64,000 nt of DNA from Streptomyces viridochromogenes DSM 40736 (GCF_000158955.1 NZ_GG657757.1:3362324-3426323), one strand, 5' to 3'; shown: positions 28,918-37,532, numbered from the stretch's first letter. Translations and numbers: made by a program. The notes: a model not told the origin generated them from the sequence alone.

Positions 28918-29763
28918 TCAGTCCTTTACCGCCCCGCCCAGCCCCGACACCAGCCGTCGCTGCACGAGTACGAAGAAGATCAGCACCGGAATCGTCATCA
29001 CCGTGGACGCCGCCATGACGCCGCCCCAGTCCGGGTCGTCGGGCTTGTAGAAGACCAGCAGCGCCATGGGCAGCGTCGACTGGGAGGTGTCACTGATGAT
29101 GAACGACTTGGCGAACAGGAAGTCGTTCCAGGCGGAGATGAAGGAAAACACGCTGGTGGCCACGAGACCCGGCAGGACGAGCGGGAAAAGGATCTGCCAG
29201 AGGAATCGCGCCCGACTCGCCCCGTCGATGTACGCGGCCTCCTCCAGCGCCTCCGGAACGGCTTTCACGAACCCCCGCAGCATCCAGATCGCGAAGGGCA
29301 GCGAGAAGGCGATGTGGGGCAGGATCAGCGAGCCCAGTGTGTTCAGCTGACCGAAGTCCCGCATCAGGAAGAAGAGGGGGATCGTGAGGGCTTCCACGGG
29401 CACCATCTGGGCGATCAGAAACATGATCAGCAGGGTGGTCCGCAGCCGGAACCGGAATCGGGTCACGGCGGTCGCGGCGAGAAACGCGATGAGCGCGGAG
29501 GCGATCACCACACAGCCCGCGACGACGAGGCTGTTGAGGAAGTAACGGCCGAATTCCTGCTGCCCGAAGACGCGCCGGAAGGCGTCCAGAGACGGGGCGA
29601 GAGTCCAGGGCCGGGGCTCGGACGACTCGATCTCCCCGGCCGGTTTGAAGGCGCTGAGCACCATCCAGTACAGCGGGAAGGCGACGACGACCGCGATCAG
29701 CAGGGCGGCGGCCTCGGTGGCGAGCCGCCCCGGCCGGCGGACCCGGGCGCGTGGAAGATTCAC
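28918..29763 (-). CDS. Carbohydrate ABC transporter permease (MalG type)
   Basis: 281 residues from GTG 29763 (VNLPRARVRRP), coupled to the upstream permease by a 4-bp overlap and preceded by ggagg. Six membrane helices; the coupling loop EALEEAAYIDGASRARFLWQ is the CUT1 EAA motif. It forms the import channel with the permease at 29760-31199. The ATPase is not in the operon; Streptomyces CUT1 importers usually share the MsiK ATPase encoded elsewhere. Confidence 0.94.
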   Translation of the reverse strand: MNLPRARVRRPGRLATEAAALLIAVVVAFPLYWMVLSAFKPAGEIESSEPRPWTLAPSLDAFRRVFGQQEFGRYFLNSLVVAGCVVIASALIAFLAATAVTRFRFRLRTTLLIMFLIAQMVPVEALTIPLFFLMRDFGQLNTLGSLILPHIAFSLPFAIWMLRGFVKAVPEALEEAAYIDGASRARFLWQILFPLVLPGLVATSVFSFISAWNDFLFAKSFIISDTSQSTLPMALLVFYKPDDPDWGGVMAASTVMTIPVLIFFVLVQRRLVSGLGGAVKD

Positions 29764-31199
29764 AGTTCCTCCCCCTGCCGGCGCAGCAGCCGCAGGTACA
29801 CCAGCGTGACGGCGAGCAGGATCAGCAGCATCACGACGCCGATCGCCGAGCCGAGGCCGTACTGCGAGGACGCGAAGGCCTGCTGGTAGGCGTAGACGTT
29901 GAGGACGAGGTTCTGGCCGGCGATGCCGCCGCCGTTCGTCATGACGTAGATCTGGGTGAAGACCTTGAAGTCCCAGATGACCGACTGGATGGTGACGACG
30001 ACCAGGATCGGCCGGAGCATCGGGGCGAGTACGGAGCGCCAGGTACGCCACTGCGAGGCGCCGTCCAGGGCGGCGGCCTCCAGGACCTCGGCCGGTACGG
30101 CGCGGATACCGGCGTAGACCGTCACCATGACGAACGGGAAGGAGCACCACACCACTTCGAGCAGGACGAGGAAGAAGGCGCTGAGCCGTCCGTACGTCCA
30201 CGCGTAGTCGCCGAGGCCCAGCATCCGGTTCACCGGGCCGAAGTCCGGGTCGAAGAGGAACAGCCAGACGGTGGAGCCGGTCACGGCGGGGGTCGCCCAG
30301 GCGCCCATGGCCGCCAGCATCAACGCGAGCCTCGGCAGGGCCCGTACGCGGGTGAGCAGCACGGCGAGGGCGCAGCCGACGGCGAGGGTGGAGACGACGC
30401 AGGCCGCCGCGAACAGCACGGTGGCGAGCAGCACCTGCCAGAACTGCGGGTCCCCGAACAGCTCGGCGTAGTTGCCGAACCCCCGGAACGCGGTCGGCTC
30501 CCCGCCACTGACCTGGGCCTGCGTGTACTCGAAGAACGAGATCAGGCCGAGCTGGTAGACGGGATAGACGAGCAGCCCGCCGAGCACGACGAGTGCGGGC
30601 GCGAGATACAGCCACGGCGTCCGGCCGCGCCCGGAGGCTCCGACGGATCTGCCGGGCGCGGCCGGACGCGGCCCCGGTCGCCCGCTCCGCGCCTTGCCGA
30701 CGACCGTGGCCGAAGGCCGACCCGGCGAACCACCGCCCTCCCCGGCGCGAGCCTCACCACCGCCCTCCCCGGTGCGGGTCTCGCCGGTGCGATCCCCGGC
30801 ACGGGCCTCTCCACCACCCTCCCCGGTGCAGGCCTCGCCGGTGCGATCCCCGGCACGGGCCTCGCCGGTGCGATCCCCTGCGCGAGCCTCACCACCGCCC
30901 TCCCCGGCGCAGGCCTCGTCGGTGCGATCCCCGGCCGGACCACCGGGTGCTGCGGTGATGCTCGCGGGAGCGGGGGTGGCATGGCCGCCGGGCAGGTCAC
31001 GTGCGGCTCCCGCCGAGACCTTCCCGACCGGACCGCCCGCCGTGCCCGCAGGCCCCGCGCGACCGGCTCCTGCCCCGTCAGACCCGGCAGGGCCTCCCCC
31101 CGCCCCGGCGGTTCCGGGCAAGCCGGCAGCGGGCGGACCGACCTCGGCGGCGCCGGTCGCGGCGAGGTCGGCTCCCGCCGATTCGCTACGGTCGTTCAC
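29760..31199 (-). CDS. Carbohydrate ABC transporter permease (MalF type) with repeat-rich leader
   Basis: 479 residues from GTG 31199 (VNDRSESAGADL), 5 bp after the binding-protein stop. The last 290 residues are a normal CUT1 permease: six helices and EAA motif EVLEAAALDGASQWRTWRSV. The first 185 residues are an unusual cytoplasmic leader rich in Gly, Ala, Pro, Glu and Arg, including seven 9-residue repeats (EARAGDRTG, EACTGEGGG type) encoded at 30729-30917. Family members usually have only 20-40 residues before the first helix. A start further in is possible, but I see no good ribosome site there. Confidence 0.88.
   Translation of the reverse strand: MNDRSESAGADLAATGAAEVGPPAAGLPGTAGAGGGPAGSDGAGAGRAGPAGTAGGPVGKVSAGAARDLPGGHATPAPASITAAPGGPAGDRTDEACAGEGGGEARAGDRTGEARAGDRTGEACTGEGGGEARAGDRTGETRTGEGGGEARAGEGGGSPGRPSATVVGKARSGRPGPRPAAPGRSVGASGRGRTPWLYLAPALVVLGGLLVYPVYQLGLISFFEYTQAQVSGGEPTAFRGFGNYAELFGDPQFWQVLLATVLFAAACVVSTLAVGCALAVLLTRVRALPRLALMLAAMGAWATPAVTGSTVWLFLFDPDFGPVNRMLGLGDYAWTYGRLSAFFLVLLEVVWCSFPFVMVTVYAGIRAVPAEVLEAAALDGASQWRTWRSVLAPMLRPILVVVTIQSVIWDFKVFTQIYVMTNGGGIAGQNLVLNVYAYQQAFASSQYGLGSAIGVVMLLILLAVTLVYLRLLRRQGEEL
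30729..30917 (-). repeat. In-frame 27-bp tandem repeat, 7 copies
   Basis: Seven units of 27 bp without length variation encode the 9-residue repeat E-A-R-A-G-D/E-R/G-T/G-G in the permease leader; a partial eighth unit lies above 30917. Two unit types (GDRTG and GEGGG) are interspersed. The reading frame is kept. Confidence 0.9.
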
Positions 31200-31204
31200 C
31201 CGGC

Positions 31205-32503
31205 TCACCCGGCGGAGCCGAACGCGGTGTTCATCTTCTTCGCGGCGTCCTCGGAGGCCGCGGGCACGTCCTTCTTGCCGCTGATGATCTGCTGGAACAT
31301 CGTGGGCAGGACGAGCGAGGAGTCGATCTGGGCCCAGGCGGGCGACGCGGGGACGAACTTGGTGCCGGCGGAGAGCGTCTGCACGAAGGGCTTCACGAAC
31401 GGCTCCTTCGCCGCGGCCTGCTGCCGTACGTCCGTGAAGGTCGGCAGGAAGCCCATCGCGTCGAACAGCTCCGCCTGCGTCTTCTTCGAGGCGAGCCGTT
31501 CCATCAGGTCGACGGCGAGCGTGCGGTGCGAGGTGCTCTTCAGGACGCCGATGTTGTTGCCGCCCGCGAACGCGGGGGCGATGGAGCCGGACTTCACGCC
31601 CGGCAGGGGGACCACGGCGTACTTGCCCTTGACCTTCCCGGCCTCGACGGCGGTGTGGCTGAAGTCGCCGCCGATCGCCATCCCGGCCTTGCCCGCGGCG
31701 AACGCGGAGACCGTGTCGTTGCCGCCCATGCCCGCGCACTTGGCGGCGGGACAGTTGTCGTCGCCGAAGAGCGAGGTGTACTCCTCGATGCCCTTGCGGG
31801 CTTCCGGGCTGTCGATGCCGGAGGCGTACGAACCGCCCTTTCCGCTCGCGAGTTCCCCGCCGTTGGCCCAGACGAACGGCATCGCGCCGTAGGTGTAGGC
31901 GCCGCCGACCACGAGCCCGTAGAGGTCGGGCCGCGCGGCGCGTATCTTCCGGGCGGTGGCGGCCAGTTCGGCCATGGTCTTCGGGACGGCCAGGCCCAGC
32001 TCCTCGAAGACGTCCGTGCGGTAGTACAGGGCGCGGACGCCGACGTAGAACGGGGCGCCGTACATCTTGCCGTCCACCGTCACCGACTGCTTCGCGGTGG
32101 GGTCGGTGTCCTTCGCCTCGCTCCAGTCGCCGAACTCCTCGGTGACGTCGAGGAGTCCGCCGTCCTTCACGTAGCCGGCCGTGTCGGTGTTGCCGTACTC
32201 CATGACGTCCGGAGCGGAGCCGGGGTCGTTGAAGGCGGCCTTGACGCGCTGCGCGCGGGTGTCGATCGGGATGTACTCGACGTTGACCTCGGTGCCCTTG
32301 TGGGCCTTCTCGAAGCCGGCGACGACCGAGTCGACGACCTTCTGCTTGGGGGCGTTGCCGACCTCCTGGAAGAGCCACACGCGCAGCGTGCCGGTCTTCT
32401 CGTCCTCGCCGGAGGAGGAGTTCGAGGAGGTCTGGGGCGCGCAGGCGGTGGCCAGGAGGGCGGCGAGCGCGGTGAGCCCGGCAAAACGGACGGACAGCTT
32501 CAT
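31205..32503 (-). CDS. Carbohydrate ABC transporter substrate-binding lipoprotein
   Basis: 432 residues from ATG 32503, preceded by ggaggag. The signal peptide ends in lipobox LLATAC, and the body is an SBP_bac_1 extracellular solute-binding domain (LRVWLFQEVGNAPKQKVVDS, YGAPFYVGVRALYYRTDVF). With two permeases and an intracellular GH20 enzyme in the same operon, N-acetylglucosamine oligomers (chitobiose-like) are the likely ligand; this is inference from context. As I recall, the S. coelicolor genes at this place (SCO2943-2946) have the same order. No DasR-type site is visible; see the element at 32526. Confidence 0.94.
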   Translation of the reverse strand: MKLSVRFAGLTALAALLATACAPQTSSNSSSGEDEKTGTLRVWLFQEVGNAPKQKVVDSVVAGFEKAHKGTEVNVEYIPIDTRAQRVKAAFNDPGSAPDVMEYGNTDTAGYVKDGGLLDVTEEFGDWSEAKDTDPTAKQSVTVDGKMYGAPFYVGVRALYYRTDVFEELGLAVPKTMAELAATARKIRAARPDLYGLVVGGAYTYGAMPFVWANGGELASGKGGSYASGIDSPEARKGIEEYTSLFGDDNCPAAKCAGMGGNDTVSAFAAGKAGMAIGGDFSHTAVEAGKVKGKYAVVPLPGVKSGSIAPAFAGGNNIGVLKSTSHRTLAVDLMERLASKKTQAELFDAMGFLPTFTDVRQQAAAKEPFVKPFVQTLSAGTKFVPASPAWAQIDSSLVLPTMFQQIISGKKDVPAASEDAAKKMNTAFGSAG

Positions 32504-32525
32504 GGAGTGCTCCTCCGAGGGAGTG

Positions 32526-32540
32526 TTGCAACATGCGCAA
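32526..32540. promoter_or_regulatory. Candidate repressor operator upstream of the sugar ABC operon
   Basis: ttgc-N7-gcaa at 32526-32540, 23 bp before the lipoprotein ATG, lies where a LacI/GntR-type repressor would act. A perfect octamer palindrome tgtgcaca follows at 32553-32560. No regulator gene is next to the operon. Assignment is tentative. Confidence 0.35.
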
Positions 32541-32654
32541 TGAAGGTTTCGCTGTGCACAACACACCGGAGGCTAGGGACTGCATGAACACGCCCACAAG
32601 AGGTCTCAACCACTCTGTGACCGGCAGACGCACCCCGCGCAACGCCCGGACAGC

Positions 32655-32694
32655 ACAAAAGCCCCCAGGGCACGCAAAACGCACCCTGGAGGCC
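32655..32694 (-). terminator. Intrinsic terminator after the DUF3039 gene
   Basis: On the minus strand a 10-bp stem with one mismatch (arms 32661-32670 and 32685-32694) is followed directly by tttt. Located 20 bp past the stop of the gene at 32715. Confidence 0.75.
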
Positions 32695-32714
32695 TTACAC
32701 CGCGCGGGCGGGCG

Positions 32715-32996
32715 TTACTTGTCGCCCTTGCCCTTGTCGTCGTCGCCGGAGCTCATCGACTCGTAGATCTCCTTGCACATGGGGCACACGGGGTACTTCT
32801 TCGGGTCGCGGCCCGGCACCCAGACCTTGCCGCACAGCGCCACGACGGGGGTGCCGTCGAGGGCGCTCGCCATGATCTTGTCCTTCTGGACGTAATGGGC
32901 GAAGCGCTCGTGGTCACCGTCACCGTGGGAGGTCTGTGGCGTCGGCTCTACGAGGGTCCCCGTACCAGTCCCGCGCTCGGGCTCGAGAGTGCTCAT
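32715..32996 (-). CDS. DUF3039 domain protein
   Basis: 93 residues from ATG 32996 (MSTLEPERG). A Gly/Thr-rich start is followed by the conserved block HERFAHYVQKDKIMASALDG, VVALCGKVWVPGRDPKKYPV and CPMCKEIYE, with a CxxC pair suited to zinc binding, and a charged Lys/Asp tail. DUF3039 proteins are small and widespread in actinobacteria, with no established role. It lies 29 bp downstream of yqgE in the same direction. Confidence 0.9.
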   Translation of the reverse strand: MSTLEPERGTGTGTLVEPTPQTSHGDGDHERFAHYVQKDKIMASALDGTPVVALCGKVWVPGRDPKKYPVCPMCKEIYESMSSGDDDKGKGDK

Positions 32997-33025
32997 AGAG
33001 CCAAGCGTACTGAAGCTCACAGACA

Positions 33026-33598
33026 TCAGTTGAGCGACGGGTCGTCCGGATAGGTGGCCACCATCGCCAGCTCGCTGCGCTGGCGGCGCAGCACCTCGCG
33101 CCAGAGCCGCTCCGGGGAGGGGCAGGAGACGTCACCGGGCTCCGACTCGACGACGTACCACGCACCGTCCACCAGCTCCTCCTCCAGCTGGCCCGGGCCC
33201 CATCCGGCGTATCCGGCGAAGATCCGCAGGGAGCCGAGGGCGGAGGCCAGCAGTTCCGGCGGGGCCTCCAGATCGACCAGACCGATCGCGCCGTGCACCC
33301 GTCGCCAGCCCAGCGGGGCGGCCTCCCCCAGCGCGCCGCCTGGGACGACCCCGACACCGAGGGCCGAGTCCAGCGACACCGGACCGCCCTGGAAGACGAC
33401 GCCGGGCTCGCCGGCGAGATCCCCCCAGCCCTCCAGGATGTCGTCCACGTCCACCGGGGTGGGCCGATTGAGGACGACGCCGAGGGAGCCCTCCTCGTCG
33501 TGGTCGAGGAGCAGCACCACGGCACGGTCGAAGTTCGGGTCCGCCAGGGCGGGCGTGGCCACGAGCAACCGCCCTGTGAGCGAGGACACCTCGGTCAT
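33026..33598 (-). CDS. YqgE/AlgH family protein (DUF179)
   Basis: 190 residues from ATG 33598 (MTEVSSLTG); ATG 33607 adds three residues. The family signature is complete: LTGRLLVATPALADPNFDRA, VVLLLDHDEEGSLGVVLNRP, VFQGGPV, FAGYAGWGPGQLEEEL. The biochemical function is unclear; the AlgH name comes from a Pseudomonas alginate regulator. Divergent from murA. Confidence 0.95.
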   Translation of the reverse strand: MTEVSSLTGRLLVATPALADPNFDRAVVLLLDHDEEGSLGVVLNRPTPVDVDDILEGWGDLAGEPGVVFQGGPVSLDSALGVGVVPGGALGEAAPLGWRRVHGAIGLVDLEAPPELLASALGSLRIFAGYAGWGPGQLEEELVDGAWYVVESEPGDVSCPSPERLWREVLRRQRSELAMVATYPDDPSLN

Positions 33599-33850
33599 GC
33601 CAGACATGATCCCGCATCTTCCCTCCGCGTGGGGCGGCAATGCGGGGACGGGAGGGAACGCAGCTCAGGGCGTACCGACGCGCCCCGGGCGCACGAAAGC
33701 GACCGTGACCCCTTGTGCCCGGCGCGAAACGGTTCGTGTTGTGACAGAGCTATGACGTGGCTGGGTCTGACTCAGGCTTACAGAAGGGGGGTGGTGGGCG
33801 ATTACCCTTTCCCTTCTGACCCCTGCCCGACTCCACGGAACGCGAGATTC

Positions 33851-35191
33851 ATGACCGTCAACGACGATGTCCTGCTTGTCCACGGCGGAACCCCGCTCGA
33901 GGGCGAGATCCGTGTCCGCGGTGCGAAGAACCTCGTACCGAAGGCCATGGTCGCAGCGCTGCTGGGCAGCGCTCCGAGTCGGCTGCGCAATGTTCCGGAC
34001 ATCCGTGACGTACGGGTCGTACGGGGTCTGCTGCAGCTCCACGGTGTGACGGTCCGTCCGGGTGACGAGCCCGGCGAACTGGTGATGGACCCGACGCGCG
34101 TGGAGAGCGCGAACGTCGCTGACATCGATGCCCACGCGGGCTCCAGCCGTATCCCGATCCTGTTCTGCGGCCCGCTGCTGCACCGTCTGGGGCACGCCTT
34201 CATCCCGGGTCTCGGCGGCTGCGACATCGGCGGCCGGCCCATCGACTTCCACTTCGACGTGCTGCGGCAGTTCGGCGCGCGCATCGAGAAGCGGGAGGAC
34301 GGACAGTACCTGGAGGCTCCGCAGCGGCTGCGGGGCACGAAGATCCGGCTGCCGTACCCGTCCGTGGGCGCGACCGAGCAGGTACTGCTGACGGCGGTCC
34401 TCGCCGAGGGCGTCACCGAGCTGTCCAACGCGGCTGTCGAGCCGGAGATCGAGGACCTCATCTGCGTGCTGCAGAAGATGGGCGCGATCATCGCGATGGA
34501 CACCGACCGGACCATCCGCATCACCGGTGTGGACAAACTCGGCGGCTACACCCACCACGCCCTCTCGGACCGCCTGGAGGCCGCGTCCTGGGCGTCGGCG
34601 GCGCTGGCGACCGAGGGCAACATCTACGTCCGGGGCGCCCAGCAGCGCTCGATGATGACGTTCCTCAACACCTACCGGAAGGTGGGCGGGGCCTTCGAGA
34701 TCGACGACGAGGGCATCCGCTTCTGGCACCCCGGCGGCCAGCTGAAGTCCATCGCGCTGGAGACGGACGTCCACCCCGGCTTCCAGACCGACTGGCAGCA
34801 GCCCCTGGTGGTGGCCCTCACGCAGGCCACGGGCCTGTCCATCATCCACGAGACGGTCTACGAGTCCCGTCTCGGCTTCACCTCGGCCCTGAACCAGATG
34901 GGCGCCCACATCCAGCTCTACCGCGAGTGCCTGGGCGGCTCCGACTGCCGCTTCGGCCAGCGCAACTTCCTCCACTCGGCCGTCGTCTCCGGCCCGACCA
35001 AGCTCCAGGGCGCCGACCTGGTCATCCCCGACCTCCGAGGCGGCTTCTCGTACCTCATCGCGGCCCTTGCGGCCCAGGGCACGTCCCGCGTCCACGGCAT
35101 CGGCCTCATCAACCGCGGCTACGAGAACTTCATGGAGAAGCTCATGGAGCTGGGCGCGAAGGTCGAGCTGCCCGGCAAGGCGCTGGGATAG
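33851..35191 (+). CDS. murA: UDP-N-acetylglucosamine 1-carboxyvinyltransferase
   Basis: 446 residues from ATG 33851. It catalyses the first committed step of peptidoglycan synthesis, transferring enolpyruvate from PEP to UDP-GlcNAc. The enolpyruvyl-transferase fold starts GGTPLEGEIRVRGAKNLVPK; the loop PGLGGCDIGGRPIDFHFD keeps the catalytic Cys (Cys124), the residue attacked by fosfomycin, so no resistance-type Asp change is seen. A long intergenic leader (33608-33850) separates it from yqgE. It ends at a large palindromic terminator. Confidence 0.97.
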   Translation: MTVNDDVLLVHGGTPLEGEIRVRGAKNLVPKAMVAALLGSAPSRLRNVPDIRDVRVVRGLLQLHGVTVRPGDEPGELVMDPTRVESANVADIDAHAGSSRIPILFCGPLLHRLGHAFIPGLGGCDIGGRPIDFHFDVLRQFGARIEKREDGQYLEAPQRLRGTKIRLPYPSVGATEQVLLTAVLAEGVTELSNAAVEPEIEDLICVLQKMGAIIAMDTDRTIRITGVDKLGGYTHHALSDRLEAASWASAALATEGNIYVRGAQQRSMMTFLNTYRKVGGAFEIDDEGIRFWHPGGQLKSIALETDVHPGFQTDWQQPLVVALTQATGLSIIHETVYESRLGFTSALNQMGAHIQLYRECLGGSDCRFGQRNFLHSAVVSGPTKLQGADLVIPDLRGGFSYLIAALAAQGTSRVHGIGLINRGYENFMEKLMELGAKVELPGKALG

Positions 35192-35208
35192 TTTCGCGCG
35201 AACGCCGA

Positions 35209-35256
35209 AACGCCGAGGGGCGGCCACCTGGATCCAGGTGGCCGCCCCTCGGCGTT
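35209..35256. terminator. 48-bp perfect palindrome terminator after murA
   Basis: Arms 35209-35232 and 35233-35256 are perfectly complementary over 24 bp with a ggatcc centre, an unusually long uninterrupted stem. It lies 18 bp after the murA stop and faces the convergent hup gene. Confidence 0.9.
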
Positions 35257-35284
35257 CATGCGGCTCTCGGTGAACAACGCGCCG

Positions 35285-35331
35285 TGGGGCGCACCCCCTG
35301 AGGGGCGCGGGGAACTGCGCGACCAGCCACT
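35285..35331. repeat. Streptomyces-type dispersed intergenic element
   Basis: The core ggggcgcggggaactgcgcg (within 35295-35320), preceded by a cccctgagggg dyad and followed by accagccac, matches a short element I recall seeing between genes throughout many Streptomyces genomes, often near gene ends. Only one copy is present in this window. Function unknown; it may add to termination between murA and hup. Confidence 0.55.
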
Positions 35332-35370
35332 GGCGGCCCGCAGATACCCACGGCGCTTGTACGGAGCTGC

Positions 35371-35652
35371 TTACTTGCCCTTGGCCGCTTCCTTGAGCTT
35401 CGAGCCCGCGGAGACCTTCACGCTGTAGCCGGCCGGAATCTGGATGGGCTCGCCGGTCTGCGGGTTGCGGGCGGTGCGAGCGGCACGGTGGGTGCGCTCG
35501 AAGGTCAGGAAGCCGGGGATGGTGACCTTCTCGTCCCCCTTGGAGACGATGTCGCCGACGACGTCGGCGAACGCGGCCAGCACGGCGTCGGCGTCCTTGC
35601 GAGTCACCTCGGCGCGGTCGGCCAGCGCGGCCACCAGCTCACTGCGGTTCAT
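35371..35652 (-). CDS. hup: HU-family DNA-binding protein
   Basis: 93 residues from ATG 35652, preceded by gggag. A standard short HU: MNRSELVAALADRAEVTRKD at the start, VTIPGFLTFERTHRAARTAR and the DNA-binding arm NPQTGEPIQIPAGYSV. It lacks the long Lys/Ala tail of HupS, so it corresponds to the vegetative HupA type. It bends and compacts DNA in the nucleoid. Confidence 0.96.
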   Translation of the reverse strand: MNRSELVAALADRAEVTRKDADAVLAAFADVVGDIVSKGDEKVTIPGFLTFERTHRAARTARNPQTGEPIQIPAGYSVKVSAGSKLKEAAKGK

Positions 35653-35993
35653 GTTGTTACTCCCGTGTTCATCTTGCCGTTGAGGCGTCAGATCGAAGCC
35701 GATGCTGCCAGGGGTCCTCTAGGAGTCCCCGGATCCGGGTCCGTCGTCAGACCCTCGCGCCCAGTGAGGCATCCTGCCTCTACCTGCGGCGGGAAAGCCA
35801 ATCCGGCACCCGCAGGAGTCGTGAGAACACCCTGGAGGAGTCACACGAAAAGAGGGCCTGAGCCTGGCGCCACGATAGCTCCGCAGCTGACGGGGGTCTT
35901 GCGACGCGCCGGTTTCCCGGCCGCCGTGGGGTTACTCACAGTCCGGGGACCGACCGTCCGCGGACTCCTTGCGGGTTCCCCCGAGCGCGTTTT
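35653..35993. other. hup upstream region, no gene seen
   Basis: 341 bp between the hup start and the malic enzyme stop. I find no coding sequence supported by composition. It must hold the hup promoter and the malic enzyme terminator, but I cannot point to a clear hairpin or promoter boxes. Confidence 0.5.
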
Positions 35994-37427
35994 TCAGACG
36001 CCGGAGGGGCTGATCGCCGCCGCACCCACGGCCTTGGCGGCTTCCCGCACCGCCCCGGCGACGGCGCCCGCGACCTTGTCGTTGAAGACGCTCGGGATGA
36101 TGTAGTTCGGGTTCAGCTCGTCCTCGGTCACCACGTCCGCGAGGGCCGTGGCCGCGGCCAGCATCATCTCGGTGTTGACCGTGCGCGACTGGGCGTCCAG
36201 CAGACCGCGGAAGACACCCGGGAAGACCAGCACGTTGTTGATCTGGTTCGGGAAGTCGGAGCGGCCGGTGGCCACAACCGCTGCGGTCTGACGGGCGATT
36301 GCCGGGTCGACCTCGGGGTCGGGGTTCGCGAGAGCGAACACGATCGCCCCGTCGGCCATGGCGGCCACGTCGTCGCCGTCGAGGACGTTCGGGGCCGAGA
36401 CGCCGATGAAGACGTCGGCGCCGCGCACGGCCTCCTTGAGCGTGCCCGTCAGGCCCTCGGGGTTGGTGTTGTCGGCGATCCAGCGCAGCGCCGAGTCCGG
36501 GGCGGCGTCCACGAGGTCCTCGCGGTCGGCGTGCACGACGCCGTGGATGTCCGCCACGACGGCGTTCTTCACACCGGCGGCGAGCAGCAGTTTGAGGATG
36601 GCCGTACCGGCGGCGCCGGCGCCGGACATGACGACGCGGATGTTCTCGATCGCCTTGCCCGTGACGCGCAGCGCGTTGGTGAGCGAGGCGAGGACGACGA
36701 TCGCGGTGCCGTGCTGGTCGTCGTGGAAGACGGGGATGTCGAGGGCCTCGCGCAGCCGGGCCTCGATCTCGAAGCAGCGCGGCGCGGAGATGTCCTCGAG
36801 GTTGATGCCGGCGAAGCCGGGGGCGATCGCCTTGACGATCTCGACGATCGCGTCGGTGTCCTGGGTGTCCAGGCAGATCGGCCAGGCGTCGATGCCGGCG
36901 AACCGCTTGAAGAGGGCCGCCTTGCCCTCCATCACGGGCAGCGCGGCCTTCGGGCCGATGTTGCCGAGGCCCAGCACGGCGGAACCGTCCGTCACGACCG
37001 CAACGGAGTTGCGCTTGATGGTGAGGCGGCGGGCGTCCTCGGGGTTCTCGGCGATCGCCATGCAGACGCGGGCCACGCCCGGCGTGTAGACCATGGACAG
37101 GTCGTCACGGTTGCGGATGGGGTGCTTCGACGCCATCTCGATCTTGCCGCCGAGGTGCATGAGGAAGGTCCGGTCCGAGACCTTGCCCAGGGTGACGCCC
37201 TCGATGCCGCGGAGTTCCTCGACGATCTCGTCCGCGTGCGCGGTCGACGAGGCCGCGATGGTGACGTCGATACGGAGCTTCTCGTGACCGGACGCGGTGA
37301 CGTCGAGGCCGGTCACCGAGCCTCCGGAGGACTCCACGGCGGTGGTGAGCTGCGAGACGGCGGTTCCGCTCGCGGGCACCTCCAGCCGGACCGTCATCGA
37401 GTAGGAGACGCTGGGCGCCGTTGCCAT
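35994..37427 (-). CDS. NAD(P)-dependent malic enzyme with ACT domain
   Basis: 477 residues from ATG 37427 with agagga about 8 nt upstream. Residues 1-85 form an ACT-like regulatory domain (SVSYSMTVRLEVPASGTAVS). The catalytic part has NRDDLSMVYTPGVARVC, the metal/substrate segment GNIGPKAALPVMEGKAALFK, VFHDDQHGTAIVVLASL and the nucleotide site VVMSGAGAAGTAILKLLLAA. It converts malate to pyruvate and CO2 and links the TCA cycle to gluconeogenesis and acetyl-CoA supply. NAD or NADP preference cannot be decided by eye. Confidence 0.95.
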   Translation of the reverse strand: MATAPSVSYSMTVRLEVPASGTAVSQLTTAVESSGGSVTGLDVTASGHEKLRIDVTIAASSTAHADEIVEELRGIEGVTLGKVSDRTFLMHLGGKIEMASKHPIRNRDDLSMVYTPGVARVCMAIAENPEDARRLTIKRNSVAVVTDGSAVLGLGNIGPKAALPVMEGKAALFKRFAGIDAWPICLDTQDTDAIVEIVKAIAPGFAGINLEDISAPRCFEIEARLREALDIPVFHDDQHGTAIVVLASLTNALRVTGKAIENIRVVMSGAGAAGTAILKLLLAAGVKNAVVADIHGVVHADREDLVDAAPDSALRWIADNTNPEGLTGTLKEAVRGADVFIGVSAPNVLDGDDVAAMADGAIVFALANPDPEVDPAIARQTAAVVATGRSDFPNQINNVLVFPGVFRGLLDAQSRTVNTEMMLAAATALADVVTEDELNPNYIIPSVFNDKVAGAVAGAVREAAKAVGAAAISPSGV

Positions 37428-37515
37428 GGCCGACTTCCTCTGCTTTCACCTGACGCTGAGTTGTGCCGTCCGATCGTCGCACCTACCGCTGAGTATCAGG
37501 TAGCCGCCCTCTATT

Positions 37516-37532
37516 GCGAACGTTTTGTTCGC
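37516..37532. promoter_or_regulatory. Palindromic operator candidate upstream of the malic enzyme
   Basis: gcgaac-N5-gttcgc at 37516-37532, about 90 bp upstream of the malic enzyme start, in an AT-richer pocket. It resembles the half-sites of actinobacterial LexA boxes (gaac/gttc) but has a spacer of 5 rather than 4, so I do not call it a LexA site. Confidence 0.35.

Noticed and set aside
32504..32714. DasR site controlling the amino-sugar ABC operon
   Set aside because: I looked for the roughly 16-bp DasR palindrome with a tggtctagacca-like core and found none in this window.
37516..37532. LexA (SOS) box upstream of the malic enzyme
   Set aside because: The half-sites fit but the spacer is 5 instead of 4, and the gene is not an SOS function.
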